From assembly GCF_041734645.1 (NCBI RefSeq), contig NZ_CP162010.1, positions 372,001 to 436,000 of the forward strand: 64,000 bases of DNA, written 5' to 3'. Origin of the DNA: Rodentibacter sp901420285. Its GTDB lineage: Bacteria; Pseudomonadota; Gammaproteobacteria; Enterobacterales; Pasteurellaceae. How positions within the stretch are numbered: position 1 is the stretch's first letter; each line of letters starts with the position of its first letter. The translations under genes and the position numbers were made by a program. This document shows positions 8,627-17,761 of this stretch, in pieces. The notes beneath the pieces are model-generated. The model saw only the letters and a list, made by a program, of their open reading frames with translations, was not told the DNA's origin and searched no databases.

Positions 8627-9172
8627 ATGAAAATCAAGGTTATTCGATTTGTAGGAGCGATCATTTTCCCTTTGCTTTTCTCTGCTTGTGTTTCACAAAA
8701 TGACACCGTTGCTTTTAATAAACAACGTGCGGCAAAGGCGCGTGTAGAACTCGCTCTCGGTTATCTTCAACAAAATAATCTACCGCAAGCTAAACAGAAT
8801 TTGGATAAAGCCTTAGAGCATGACAAAAATTATTATCTAGTGTATTCCGCACTGGCACATTTTTATCAATTGCAGGGGGATGCGAGCGCCGCGCACGAAG
8901 CTTATCAACAAGCGCTTAAATTAGACCCAAAACAAGGCGATACGCATAATAATTTCGGTGCATTTTTATGTGGGCGAGGCGAGTTTGTGCAGGCCTATGA
9001 ACAATTTGAGGCAGCGTTGTCTTCGCCGAATTATTATCGTCAAGCGGATACTTATGAAAATATAGCGCTTTGCGCACAGGCGGAAAATCGGCGGGAACTG
9101 TATCAACAGGCTTTTGATAAACTGCGGCAAATCGATGTTCATCGCGCGGAAAAGCTGAATCGAGCCAAATAA
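8627..9172 (+). CDS. pilW: Type IV pilus biogenesis TPR lipoprotein (PilW/PilF2)
   Basis: An outer-membrane lipoprotein of 181 residues. The signal peptide has the lipobox LFSAC (cysteine near residue 21), followed by several tetratricopeptide repeats such as AHFYQLQGDASAAHEAYQQA. Pilotins of this family help secretin (ComE/PilQ) assembly, and the H. influenzae homologue pilF2 is needed for transformation. The GGAGG ribosome binding site lies 5 bases before the ATG. It sits 39 bases after rlmN, downstream of the CRP-S site, so it is probably competence-induced. Confidence 0.85.
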   Translation: MKIKVIRFVGAIIFPLLFSACVSQNDTVAFNKQRAAKARVELALGYLQQNNLPQAKQNLDKALEHDKNYYLVYSALAHFYQLQGDASAAHEAYQQALKLDPKQGDTHNNFGAFLCGRGEFVQAYEQFEAALSSPNYYRQADTYENIALCAQAENRRELYQQAFDKLRQIDVHRAEKLNRAK

Positions 9173-9240
9173 AACATTGCCAAAAAGCGCTTTCGACTTT
9201 AAAATTCAGCGTCTAATTATATCCATCAAATAATGAACTC

Positions 9241-10248
9241 ATGAATACGCAAGCTGAACAATCTCAAGCGCAAAACGAACAAGCCGAAGTGACCTTAGGC
9301 GAAAAATTTCGTCAGGCTCGCGAAGCGCTGAATTTATCTCTTGAAGATGTTTCTAAACAAATTGCTTTACGTCCTTCCATTTTAGTGCAAATCGAAAACA
9401 ACGAGTTTATCCAGAAAAATGTTCCTGCTACCTTTGTAAAAGGCTACGTCCGTAGCTACGGTAAATTTTTGCGTTTACCGGAAAGTTTGTGGAATGATCT
9501 TTCTTTTGGTGAAAGTGAGCAAATTGATTTAGATAAAAACGTGCGAGCGACTCGTTCGGTTAATCAATATTCTTTACATAACCGCTGGATCGGTTATTTA
9601 ACCGTGTTAGTGTTGTTTGTGGCACTAAGCATGACGGGCTTATGGTGGTGGCAGAATTATCAAAAATCCAATGAAGAACGTGATATTCTAGTGAAAAACT
9701 ATGTATCTAATTCAGAAAATACGCAAACTGCGTCGAAAAATTCAGTGCTTGTTGAAGCGCCTGTTGTTCAACCAACCGGAATAATGAAACAACCCGGACA
9801 AATGATGCCGTTGGATAGCATGCCCGGTTCGGTGGCGAACGCTAACGAGATCGAAACCGAGTCTAAAGCAACAAATATAGCGTCGGTTCAACAAGAACAA
9901 ATTGAAAATTTGTCGTCTAAATCAGAATCGACCGTAAACGGTGAAACGGCAATCCCGGATAGTCAAAGTTCGGTGGAAAATCCGACGATTTCTCCGGCGC
10001 CTCCGATTGCACAAGGCGATCTGGTTGTGGAAATACTAAGAAATACTAGCTGGCTAAGCGTTAAAGATAGTAATCGTAAAGTCCTTGTACAAAAAGAATA
10101 TAAGCAAGGCGAAGTACTCACTTTTAGCGGCGATGAATTTTCCTTAATCGTAGGTGCCCCTGGGAATGTTCGAATCACTTATAAAGGGGAAAATTATCCG
10201 CTCAAAGTAGATGGTCGAGTAGCAAAATTTAAACTTTCACAACCTTAA
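9241..10248 (+). CDS. rodZ: Cytoskeleton protein RodZ
   Basis: Bitopic inner-membrane protein that links MreB to the cell-wall elongation machinery. It has 335 residues: an N-terminal Cro/CI-type helix-turn-helix domain (about 20-90), a single transmembrane segment (about 118-137), a variable Ser/Thr/Gln-rich periplasmic linker and a C-terminal DUF4115 domain ending near KFKLSQP. The domain order is the standard one. It begins 68 bases after pilW and ends 11 bases before ispG, the same order as in H. influenzae. Confidence 0.93.
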   Translation: MNTQAEQSQAQNEQAEVTLGEKFRQAREALNLSLEDVSKQIALRPSILVQIENNEFIQKNVPATFVKGYVRSYGKFLRLPESLWNDLSFGESEQIDLDKNVRATRSVNQYSLHNRWIGYLTVLVLFVALSMTGLWWWQNYQKSNEERDILVKNYVSNSENTQTASKNSVLVEAPVVQPTGIMKQPGQMMPLDSMPGSVANANEIETESKATNIASVQQEQIENLSSKSESTVNGETAIPDSQSSVENPTISPAPPIAQGDLVVEILRNTSWLSVKDSNRKVLVQKEYKQGEVLTFSGDEFSLIVGAPGNVRITYKGENYPLKVDGRVAKFKLSQP

Positions 10249-10259
10249 TAGGAAGAATT

Positions 10260-11366
10260 ATGTCAGCTTTTCAACCAACCATTAAGCGTCGTGAATCGAC
10301 AAAGATTTATGTCGGCAACGTACCGATCGGCGGCGATGCGCCGATTGCTGTACAATCAATGACCAATACTCGCACTACTGATGTGGAAGCTACGGTTGCG
10401 CAAATTAAGTCGCTAGAGCGCGTGGGGGCAGATATCGTGCGCGTATCCGTGCCGACCATGGAGGCAGCGGAAGCCTTTAAAATCATCAAACAACAAGTGA
10501 ATGTACCGCTTGTGGCAGATATTCATTTCGATTACCGCATTGCGCTTAAAGTCGCTGAATACGGCGTGGATTGCTTGCGTATCAATCCGGGTAATATTGG
10601 GCGAGAGGACCGCATTCGAGCCGTAGTGGATTGTGCCCGTGATAAAAATATTCCGATTCGTATCGGTGTAAATGCCGGTTCTTTGGAGAAGGATATTCAA
10701 GAAAAATACGGCGAACCAACGCCGCAAGCCTTATTGGAATCAGCGTTACGTCATGTAGACATTTTAGACCGACTCAACTTTGATCAATTTAAAGTCAGTG
10801 TTAAAGCTTCCGATGTTTTTTTGGCGATAGAATCTTATCGTTTATTGGCAAAAGCGATTAAACAACCGCTGCATTTGGGCATTACCGAAGCCGGCGGTGC
10901 TCGTGCAGGTGCAGTAAAATCCGCCATCGGTTTAGGCATGTTGTTGGCCGAAGGCATCGGTGATACCTTGCGTGTTTCTTTAGCTGCCGATCCGGTCGAA
11001 GAAATCAAAGTTGGTTTCGATATTTTGAAATCTTTGCGTATTCGTTCGCGCGGCATTAATTTTATTGCCTGTCCGACTTGCTCCCGTCAGGAGTTTGACG
11101 TCATTGGCACGGTCAACGCCCTTGAACAGCGCCTAGAAGACATTATTACGCCGATGGACGTCTCCATTATCGGCTGCGTAGTAAATGGTCCGGGCGAAGC
11201 GTTGGTTTCTGATTTAGGAGTGACCGGCGGAAATAAAAAAAGTGGTTATTATGTGGACGGCGAACGTCAAAAAGAGCGTTTCGATAACGAAGATATTATC
11301 AATCAATTGGAAGCAAAGATTCGTGCCAGAGTTGCACGACAAGATCCGAATAATCGAATTCTTTAA
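10260..11366 (+). CDS. ispG: 4-hydroxy-3-methylbut-2-enyl diphosphate synthase IspG
   Basis: Iron-sulfur enzyme of the MEP isoprenoid pathway that converts methylerythritol cyclodiphosphate to HMBPP. It has 368 residues. The N-terminal TIM barrel is followed by the cluster-binding C-terminal domain with CPTC and the third cysteine in GCVVNGPGEA. Its ATG follows rodZ closely and hisS starts 9 bases after its stop, so rodZ-ispG-hisS-yfgM probably form one operon. Confidence 0.96.
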   Translation: MSAFQPTIKRRESTKIYVGNVPIGGDAPIAVQSMTNTRTTDVEATVAQIKSLERVGADIVRVSVPTMEAAEAFKIIKQQVNVPLVADIHFDYRIALKVAEYGVDCLRINPGNIGREDRIRAVVDCARDKNIPIRIGVNAGSLEKDIQEKYGEPTPQALLESALRHVDILDRLNFDQFKVSVKASDVFLAIESYRLLAKAIKQPLHLGITEAGGARAGAVKSAIGLGMLLAEGIGDTLRVSLAADPVEEIKVGFDILKSLRIRSRGINFIACPTCSRQEFDVIGTVNALEQRLEDIITPMDVSIIGCVVNGPGEALVSDLGVTGGNKKSGYYVDGERQKERFDNEDIINQLEAKIRARVARQDPNNRIL

Positions 11367-11375
11367 GGATATATT

Positions 11376-12647
11376 GTGGCAAAAACTATTCAAGCAATTC
11401 GTGGAATGAACGATTGTGCTCCGACGGAGTCGCCACTATGGCAGTGGATTGAAGCGCAGGTGCGTCAAGTTTTGGCAAGTTACAGCTATTCAGAAGTGCG
11501 TATGCCGCTCGTCGAAAATACCGCATTATTTACGCGCGCCATTGGTGAAGTGACTGACGTCGTATCAAAAGAAATGTACACGTTCTGGGATAATGAGGAA
11601 CAATTGACGCTTCGTCCGGAAGGCACCGCAGGTTGTGTACGCGCGGCAATTGAACATGGTTGGATTTATAATAACGAGCAACGTTTATGGTATATGGGAC
11701 CAATGTTCCGCCATGAGCGCCCGCAAAAAGGGCGTTACCGTCAATTTCACCAAGCCGGTGTGGAAGTGTTCGGCATTGCGAACCCGGAAATTGATGCAGA
11801 ATTAATCATTTTAACGGCGCGTCTCTGGAAAATGTTGGGTATTGAAAAACATGTTTCCTTGCAACTTAACTCAATTGGTTCGTTAGAAGCTCGGGCGAAT
11901 TATCGCACCGCATTGGTGGCGTTTTTGCAAAATCACCAAGGCTTAATGAGTGAAGAAGAAAAAGAACGTTTGGTGAAAAATCCGTTACGGATTTTGGATA
12001 CGAAAAATCCAGAATTACAGAAAGTGCTGGACGACGCACCGAAATTGCTTGATTACTTAGACGATGAAAGTCGTGAGCACTTTGCTCAGTTATGCAGTTT
12101 ATTGGATGCGATTGGCATTCAATACGAAATTAATTCGAAGCTCGTGCGCGGATTAGACTACTACAACAAAACCGTATTTGAATGGGTAACAACTGCATTG
12201 GGCGCGCAAGGCACTGTGTGTGGTGGTGGCCGTTACGACGGCTTGGTCGAACAGTTGGGTGGACATGCTAGTCCGGGTATCGGTTTTGCGATGGGGTTAG
12301 AGCGTTTAGTATTGTTGGTGCAAGAAGTGAATCAAAATATTCCGGTAGAAAGGGCAGTCGATATTTACCTTGTTTATCAAGGTGAAGGGACGACCTTAGC
12401 CGCATTTCAATTAGCGGAAAAAGTTCGTTCGGCATTACCGCACTTACGCGTAATGTTGCATGCCTCTAGCGGTAGCTTTAAGAAACAATTTAAACGCGCG
12501 GATAAATCCGGTGCAGCTTTAGCATTAGTGCTCGGCGAAAGCGAAGTACAAAATAACCAAGTGGTCGTGAAACATTTGCATGGTGGCGTCGATCAACAAG
12601 TTGTCGATGCTACGCAAGTGATTGATTATATTCAGGCTCAATTTTAA
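11376..12647 (+). CDS. hisS: Histidyl-tRNA synthetase
   Basis: Class II aminoacyl-tRNA synthetase, 423 residues. Motif 2 (MFRHERPQKGRYRQFHQ), the histidine motif LVRGLDYYNKTVFEW and motif 3 (GFAMGLERL) are visible, followed by the C-terminal anticodon-binding domain. Translation starts at GTG (11376), preceded by AAGGAT; no ATG fits the known N-terminus. A dialect repeat word occurs at 11907-11915, read as R-T-A-L. Confidence 0.97.
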   Translation: MAKTIQAIRGMNDCAPTESPLWQWIEAQVRQVLASYSYSEVRMPLVENTALFTRAIGEVTDVVSKEMYTFWDNEEQLTLRPEGTAGCVRAAIEHGWIYNNEQRLWYMGPMFRHERPQKGRYRQFHQAGVEVFGIANPEIDAELIILTARLWKMLGIEKHVSLQLNSIGSLEARANYRTALVAFLQNHQGLMSEEEKERLVKNPLRILDTKNPELQKVLDDAPKLLDYLDDESREHFAQLCSLLDAIGIQYEINSKLVRGLDYYNKTVFEWVTTALGAQGTVCGGGRYDGLVEQLGGHASPGIGFAMGLERLVLLVQEVNQNIPVERAVDIYLVYQGEGTTLAAFQLAEKVRSALPHLRVMLHASSGSFKKQFKRADKSGAALALVLGESEVQNNQVVVKHLHGGVDQQVVDATQVIDYIQAQF

Positions 12648-12658
12648 AGGTAAAGAAA

Positions 12659-13273
12659 ATGGCGTATAGCATTGAAGAAGAACAAGAAATTAACCAGTTA
12701 AAAGATTGGTGGAAAGAAAACGGCAAAGCCATCATTGTCGCCTTTGTTTTAGGTGTAGGGGGAATGTTTGCTTGGCGTTATTGGCAGGTTTATCAGACCA
12801 ATCAAATCATCGAAGCTTCTGCAGGATACGAAGCGTTAGTTTATGGGGCGGAGCAAAATTCTGCGGCGCAAAAAGTCAAATTAACCGAATTTGTGCAAGC
12901 TAATAGTAAAACCAGCTATGCAGTTTTCGCCTTACTGAACGAAGCGAAAAATGCTGTTGCGCGACAAGACTTCATCGCTGCGAGCACCGCATTGGAGCAA
13001 GCATTGGCGCAATCTCAAGATGAGATATTAACTTCGCTTGCGGCAGTACGTTTGAGTGCGGTGCAATTCCAATCCGGTCAGCTTGATAATGCATTATCAA
13101 CTTTGAATCAAGTGAAAAGCGCAAGTTTCAATGCACGTAAAGCCTTATTAAGCGGCGATATTCAACTTGCAAAAGGTGATCAAGCTGCCGCCAAAAGCAG
13201 CTTTGAGCAGGCGTTACAAAATGGTAGTCCGTTAGAACGACAAGCCGCTCAAATGAAATTAAATAATCTTTAA
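12659..13273 (+). CDS. yfgM: YfgM family tetratricopeptide ancillary SecYEG translocon protein
   Basis: A bitopic inner-membrane protein of 204 residues: short cytoplasmic N-terminus, one transmembrane helix (about 22-42) and a periplasmic TPR-like domain. E. coli YfgM associates with SecYEG and PpiD. It follows hisS by 11 bases, as in many gamma-proteobacteria, and is followed by a clear intrinsic terminator. A dialect repeat word lies at 12986-12994, read as S-T-A-L. Confidence 0.9.
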   Translation: MAYSIEEEQEINQLKDWWKENGKAIIVAFVLGVGGMFAWRYWQVYQTNQIIEASAGYEALVYGAEQNSAAQKVKLTEFVQANSKTSYAVFALLNEAKNAVARQDFIAASTALEQALAQSQDEILTSLAAVRLSAVQFQSGQLDNALSTLNQVKSASFNARKALLSGDIQLAKGDQAAAKSSFEQALQNGSPLERQAAQMKLNNL

Positions 13274-13279
13274 TCAATG

Positions 13280-13303
13280 ACGCCCGCAAGGGCGTTTATT
13301 TTT
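13280..13303 (+). terminator. Intrinsic terminator after yfgM
   Basis: Six-base arms ACGCCC and GGGCGT around a GCAA tetraloop are followed by TTATTTTTT. The T tract runs directly into the ATG of the next gene at 13305, so that gene either depends on read-through or has a promoter inside this stretch. Confidence 0.75.
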
Positions 13304-13304
13304 T

Positions 13305-13748
13305 ATGCGATCTTTATTTCCTCTTCCTCCACCCATAGTTTGCTTGCTTATCGGTATTGCCATGTATTGGTTTCCGCCGATAGGACCGCATTGGCGCTTT
13401 GAGTTTCTGGTTATTTTCTTTATTTTGTTATCCGCTGTTGTGGCTATGACTGCGGTCGCACAGTTTTATCAACAAAAAACAACGATTGATCCACAGCAAT
13501 TAGAGCAAACAACGCAACTGGTGACATCCGGCGTTTTCCGTATTACACGTAATCCGATGTATTTGAGTTTATTATTTATATTGATAGCCTGGGCATTGTG
13601 GTTAGCGCATTTATTGGCTTGGACGGGCGTGATCGTTTTTGTTTGGCTGATGAATCGTTGGCAAATTGCGCGAGAAGAAGCTTTTTTGGAACAGAAATTC
13701 GGCGCAGATTATCGCCGTTATAGAGAGAAGGTCAGACGTTGGCTATAA
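13305..13748 (+). CDS. Isoprenylcysteine carboxyl methyltransferase-family membrane protein
   Basis: A small integral membrane protein of 147 residues with about four hydrophobic segments. The family signature is in the second half: GVFRITRNPMYLS near residue 78 and a C-terminal EEAFLEQKFGADYRRY segment. These match the PEMT/ICMT-like methyltransferase superfamily; the substrate of bacterial members is generally unknown. No Shine-Dalgarno is evident because the start abuts the yfgM terminator. A dialect repeat word at 13385-13393 is read as P-H-W. Confidence 0.75.
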   Translation: MRSLFPLPPPIVCLLIGIAMYWFPPIGPHWRFEFLVIFFILLSAVVAMTAVAQFYQQKTTIDPQQLEQTTQLVTSGVFRITRNPMYLSLLFILIAWALWLAHLLAWTGVIVFVWLMNRWQIAREEAFLEQKFGADYRRYREKVRRWL

Positions 13749-13777
13749 AAAAGCGGTGAAATTTCACCGCATTTTTT
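13749..13777 (+). terminator. Intrinsic terminator after the ICMT-family gene
   Basis: The near-perfect palindrome GCGGTGAA-AT-TTCACCGC (13753-13770) is flanked by A and T runs, immediately after the stop at 13748. Confidence 0.8.
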
Positions 13778-13848
13778 ATGTTTATCGCGTAATTATGTAG
13801 CAAATGCACAAAACCATTTGAATTAAACATGAGTTTGCATCAAACGAC

Positions 13849-13882
13849 AGCACCGCATTGAAAGCGGCTCCAATGCGGTGCT
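13849..13882. repeat. Inverted pair of the AGCACCGCATTG word between the ICMT-family gene and sodA
   Basis: Twelve-base arms AGCACCGCATTG (13849-13860) and CAATGCGGTGCT (13871-13882) have a 10-base loop and are followed by ATTTTG. It is downstream of sodA on the minus strand and 70 bases beyond the separate terminator of the plus-strand gene. Confidence 0.85.
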
Positions 13883-13938
13883 ATTTTGCAAGGGTAATTT
13901 TAGCGTTGTGTAACTGCTACATAATTTCGGTTTATCGT

Positions 13939-14586
13939 TTATTTTGCACAGTTACAATCCGCGCTTTTTTGGGCAAAACGCTCAGCCACATAATCCCAGT
14001 TCACTACGTTCCAGAATTCCTTAATGTAGTCCGGACGGCGATTTTGGAATTTCAAATAATAAGCATGTTCCCAGACGTCTAAGCCTAAAAGTGGGAAGCC
14101 TTCGCAACCTGCCACTTCTTTGCCCATTAATGGATTATCTTGGTTAGCGGTCGAAACCACCGCCAATTTACCTTCTTTAGTTAATACTAACCATGCCCAA
14201 CCCGAGCCGAAACGGGTTGCTGCCGCTTTTTCAAATTCCGCTTGGAACGCTTCCACGGAACCGAAATCACGCACGATAGCGTCTTTTAATGCACCTTGTA
14301 ACGTTGTACCTTTTTTTAAGGATTTCCAAAATAAACTGTGATTGGCATGACCGCCCGCATTGTTGCGTAATGCAACGCGTTTTTCTGCAGGAATTTTATC
14401 AAGGTCGGCGATTAATTGACCCGGACACATTTCGGCAAATTCGGTGGGTAAGCCTTCCAGCACCGCATTGGCGTTGTTCACATAAGCTTGGTGGTGTTTG
14501 CTATGATGAATTTCCATAGTTTGCGCATCGAAATGCGGCTCTAATGCATCGTAGGCATAGCCTAATTCAGGTAGAGTATAAGCCAT
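13939..14586 (-). CDS. sodA: Superoxide dismutase [Mn]
   Basis: Cytoplasmic manganese superoxide dismutase, 215 residues. Metal ligands are H27, H83, D170 and H174 (DVWEHAYY). The GGHANH and QDNP segments are those of the Mn-type rather than the Fe-type enzyme. The C-terminus has an extra tail with two cysteines (CNCAK) that typical SodA lacks. It is monocistronic, with an AT-rich upstream region. A dialect repeat word at 14462-14470 is read as N-A-V-L. Confidence 0.95.
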   Translation of the reverse strand: MAYTLPELGYAYDALEPHFDAQTMEIHHSKHHQAYVNNANAVLEGLPTEFAEMCPGQLIADLDKIPAEKRVALRNNAGGHANHSLFWKSLKKGTTLQGALKDAIVRDFGSVEAFQAEFEKAAATRFGSGWAWLVLTKEGKLAVVSTANQDNPLMGKEVAGCEGFPLLGLDVWEHAYYLKFQNRRPDYIKEFWNVVNWDYVAERFAQKSADCNCAK

Positions 14587-14878
14587 AAAGTCATTCCTTC
14601 TATAAAATAAACGTTTTTCTCCATTTCGACATCAAAAGATATGTATCCAAAATCAGTCAAAAAGTTCCCACATGGTAGCAGAAAAGTTGATTTAGATCAT
14701 TAAATCTTTTTCTTTTTAAGTAAATCGATTGATTAAATTCTTCTTGGTTAAATCTTGTTTTAAATCAATAAAACTTGTGATCCACCTCTAAAGAGTTAGA
14801 TTTTTCAGTTGCTAAAATATCGTCAAAATTTTCCCTTATGATAGAATACTGCCAATTTTTTGGTTCTTTTTTGTCCTT
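14587..14878. promoter_or_regulatory. Divergent promoter region between sodA and ccmA
   Basis: About 290 bases, very AT-rich, with no gene. A TATGATAGAAT segment near 14837-14847 is a plausible -10 for ccmA. No operator could be assigned confidently. Confidence 0.4.
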
Positions 14879-15517
14879 ATGTTTGAAATGCATACGTTAT
14901 CTTTGCAAAATCTGGCCTGTCAGCGCGGTGAACGCGTATTATTTCGCGGCTTGACGTGCGATTTTAATGCGGGTGATTTTGTGCAAATCGAAGGGCATAA
15001 CGGTATAGGCAAAACCAGTTTATTGCGCATCTTGGCGGGTTTGGCTCAACCAATTGAAGGTAAAGTACGATGGGATATGGAAGAGATTTCTAGACAGCGT
15101 GAAATTTACCATCAATATTTGCTTTATTTAGGCCATCTTTCCGGCGTTAAACCCGAGCTTAGCGCATGGGAAAATTTGCAGTTTTATCAACGCATTAGCC
15201 GTGCTAAGCAAGGTAATGAAGCGCTTTGGGCGGTATTGAAAAAAGTCGGTTTATTGGGTCGCGAAGATTTACCGGCGGCACAACTTTCGGCCGGCCAACA
15301 AAAACGCATAGCCTTGGCGCGCTTGTGGCTTTCGCAAGCGCCTTTGTGGATTTTGGACGAACCTTTCACTGCAATTGATAAAAAAGGCGTGGAAATTTTA
15401 ACTGCACTTTTTGATGAACATGCGCGACGGGGAGGGATCGTATTGCTCACTAGTCATCAAGACGTGCCGAGTTCAGGTTTACAAAAACTCAATTTGGCCC
15501 GATTTAAAGCGGAATAA
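14879..15517 (+). CDS. ccmA: Haem exporter ATP-binding protein CcmA
   Basis: ATPase of the CcmABCD complex, which releases haem-loaded CcmE for cytochrome c maturation. It has 212 residues, with Walker A GHNGIGKTS near residue 40, signature LSAGQQKR near 138 and Walker B LWILDEP near 158. The ATG at 14879 gives the MFE... N-terminus seen in relatives. It is the first gene of the ccm cluster; ccmB starts four bases after its stop. Confidence 0.94.
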   Translation: MFEMHTLSLQNLACQRGERVLFRGLTCDFNAGDFVQIEGHNGIGKTSLLRILAGLAQPIEGKVRWDMEEISRQREIYHQYLLYLGHLSGVKPELSAWENLQFYQRISRAKQGNEALWAVLKKVGLLGREDLPAAQLSAGQQKRIALARLWLSQAPLWILDEPFTAIDKKGVEILTALFDEHARRGGIVLLTSHQDVPSSGLQKLNLARFKAE

Positions 15518-15521
15518 ATCG

Positions 15522-16187
15522 ATGATTTTCTTAGATATCATTAAACGAGAATTACAGATCGCGATGCGGAAACGGGCAGAAATTTTAAACCCGTTATGGT
15601 TTTTTTTGATTGTTATTACGTTGTTTCCACTAGTGATCGGGCCGGATCCGGCATTGCTTTCTCGTATCGCGCCGGGTGTGGCTTGGGTTGCTGCGTTACT
15701 TTCGGCGTTGCTTTCTTTTGAACGTCTGTTCCGTGATGATTTTATTGATGGTTCGCTTGAACAATTAATGCTCAATGCGCAATCTTTACTGATGACCGCA
15801 TTGGCGAAAGTAATTGCACATTGGTTATTGACCGGATTACCGCTCATTCTGCTTTCTCCGATTGCCGCATTATTACTTTCTTTGGAAATCAATATTTGGT
15901 GGGCGTTAGTGCTAACTTTATTGTTAGGTACACCGGTGTTAAGTAGTATTGGCGCGATTGGCGTGGCATTAACGGTCGGATTGCGCAAGGGTGGCGTGTT
16001 ATTAAGTTTACTGGTAGTGCCGCTGTTTATTCCCGTACTGATTTTTGCTTCGTCCGTATTAGAAGCTGCCAGTTTAAATATGACTTATGGCGGACAGCTG
16101 GCTATTTTAGGCGCGATGATGGTGAGCGCGATCACTCTTTCTCCGTTTGCCATTGCGGCGGCATTACGAATTAGTTTAGATAATTAA
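15522..16187 (+). CDS. ccmB: Haem exporter membrane protein CcmB
   Basis: Inner-membrane permease-like partner of CcmA, 221 residues with six hydrophobic segments. The start at 15522 (MIFLDIIKREL) is the family start; a longer upstream opening overlaps ccmA and is not needed. A dialect repeat word at 15795-15803 is read as T-A-L. Confidence 0.93.
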   Translation: MIFLDIIKRELQIAMRKRAEILNPLWFFLIVITLFPLVIGPDPALLSRIAPGVAWVAALLSALLSFERLFRDDFIDGSLEQLMLNAQSLLMTALAKVIAHWLLTGLPLILLSPIAALLLSLEINIWWALVLTLLLGTPVLSSIGAIGVALTVGLRKGGVLLSLLVVPLFIPVLIFASSVLEAASLNMTYGGQLAILGAMMVSAITLSPFAIAAALRISLDN

Positions 16188-16250
16188 TTTTCATTCGACA
16201 CACCTCGAAAATGTACTGGTTTTTCTTTCTTTTTTAAGGATCTTTTTATT

Positions 16251-16994
16251 ATGTGGAAGTGGTTACATCCTTACGCCAAGCCGGAAACGCAATATCGCAT
16301 TTGCGGTAAATTAAGTCCGTTATTTGCGATTTTGACCTTATTATTGCTTGGCGCAGGTGTTGTGTGGGGCTTGGCTTATGCGCCGGCAGATTACCAGCAA
16401 GGCAATAGTTTCCGAATTATGTACGTACACGTGCCGAGCGCTATTTGGTCAATGGGTGTGTACGGTTCTATGGCGGTCGCTGCTGTGATTGCGTTGGTAT
16501 GGCAGATTAAACAAGCCCATCTTGCGATGATTGCTATGGCACCAATTGGTGCATTATTCACTTTTCTAGCGCTCGTTACCGGCGCGGTCTGGGGTAAACC
16601 GATGTGGGGAACCTGGTGGGTGTGGGATGCGCGCTTAACTGCCGAACTAATCTTATTCTTCCTTTATTTAGGTGTTCTCGCGCTCTATTCCGCATTTTCT
16701 GATCGAACTGTGGGGGCCAAAGCCGCTGGGATTCTTTGTATCACTACCGTGGTGATTTTGCCGATTATTCATTTCTCCGTAGAATGGTGGAATACCTTGC
16801 ACCAAGGTGCGAGTATCACGAAATTAGAAAAACCTTCTATTGCTACCCCAATGCTTATTCCTCTAATTTTTTGTATTTTCGGTTTTTTAAGCCTCTATAT
16901 TTGGCTTACTCTTGCACGTTATCGCGTGGAATTATTAAAAGAAGATGCGAAACGTCCGTGGGTAAGAGCGTTAGCTCAGTCAACCGTTAAGTAA
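16251..16994 (+). CDS. ccmC: Haem exporter protein CcmC
   Basis: Inner-membrane haem-handling protein that loads haem onto CcmE, 247 residues with six transmembrane helices. The tryptophan-rich WWD signature WGTWWVWDARLT is near residue 122. Two conserved histidines that ligate haem can be placed in VHVPSA and in IHFSVEWWNTLHQG. It starts 63 bases after ccmB with an AAGGA ribosome binding site. Confidence 0.95.
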   Translation: MWKWLHPYAKPETQYRICGKLSPLFAILTLLLLGAGVVWGLAYAPADYQQGNSFRIMYVHVPSAIWSMGVYGSMAVAAVIALVWQIKQAHLAMIAMAPIGALFTFLALVTGAVWGKPMWGTWWVWDARLTAELILFFLYLGVLALYSAFSDRTVGAKAAGILCITTVVILPIIHFSVEWWNTLHQGASITKLEKPSIATPMLIPLIFCIFGFLSLYIWLTLARYRVELLKEDAKRPWVRALAQSTVK

Positions 16995-17036
16995 AGTGTG
17001 GTTAAGTTTTTTAGAATTTTTGAATAAGGAATAGCT

Positions 17037-17243
17037 ATGTTCTTCCAAACCTGGAATGATTTTTTCAATATGGGCGGCTATGGTTTTTACGTGTGGCTGT
17101 CTTATGGTATTAGTTTGGTGGCGATTGTCGCTTTGATTGTACAAACCATAAAACAACATAAAACAGTGTTACAAAGTGTATTGCGCGAAGCACAACGCGA
17201 AGTACGTTTACAGCAAGCCGATAATAAAGGAGATACACTATGA
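17037..17243 (+). CDS. ccmD: Haem exporter protein CcmD
   Basis: A 68-residue single-span membrane protein with the typical GGYGFYVWLSYGIS N-terminal signature and a short charged tail. It is part of the CcmABCD complex. Its stop overlaps the ATG of ccmE by four bases. Confidence 0.92.
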   Translation: MFFQTWNDFFNMGGYGFYVWLSYGISLVAIVALIVQTIKQHKTVLQSVLREAQREVRLQQADNKGDTL

Positions 17244-17761
17244 ATCCAAGACGTAGGTCCAGATTTAAACTCGTGATTTTTGTCGTACTTGGCATTGCGA
17301 TTGCTAGTGGATTGATGCTGTATGCACTGCGCCAAAATATCGACTTGTTTTATACTCCCTCCGAAGTGATTCAAGGCAAAGACAATAACCCAAATCAAAA
17401 ACCTGAAGTTGGGCAACGGATCCGCGTAGGCGGAATGGTAGTGGAAGGTACCGTAGTGCGAGATCCGAAAAGCCTAAAAGTACGTTTTGATTTGAATGAT
17501 ATTGGTCCGGCGATTACGGTGGAATACGAAGGTATTTTGCCGGATTTATTCCGTGAAGGACAAGGCATAGTGGCGCAAGGCGTATTAACTGAACCGACAG
17601 TTTTAAACGCAACGGAAGTATTGGCGAAGCATGACGAAAATTACGTACCACCGGAATTAGGTGAGAAAATGCAAAAAGTACATCAACCTATGGGCGTGAA
17701 TGCGGCGGATTTAAAAGGTGAAAGCGTACGCGATCAGCAAGAAAAAGAAGGCATAAAATGA
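17240..17761 (+). CDS. ccmE: Cytochrome c-type biogenesis haem chaperone CcmE
   Basis: Periplasmic membrane-anchored haem chaperone, 173 residues. It has an N-terminal anchor helix (about 10-28) followed by an OB-fold domain. The covalent haem-binding histidine is in LAKHDENYVPPE near residue 131, with the downstream tyrosine also present. It overlaps ccmD and ccmF by four bases each. Confidence 0.95.
   Translation: MNPRRRSRFKLVIFVVLGIAIASGLMLYALRQNIDLFYTPSEVIQGKDNNPNQKPEVGQRIRVGGMVVEGTVVRDPKSLKVRFDLNDIGPAITVEYEGILPDLFREGQGIVAQGVLTEPTVLNATEVLAKHDENYVPPELGEKMQKVHQPMGVNAADLKGESVRDQQEKEGIK

Noticed and set aside
15479..15988. Open frame of 169 codons on the minus strand opposite ccmA/ccmB
   Set aside because: Mirror of ccmB codons, low complexity, no start signal; ccmB on the other strand is clear.
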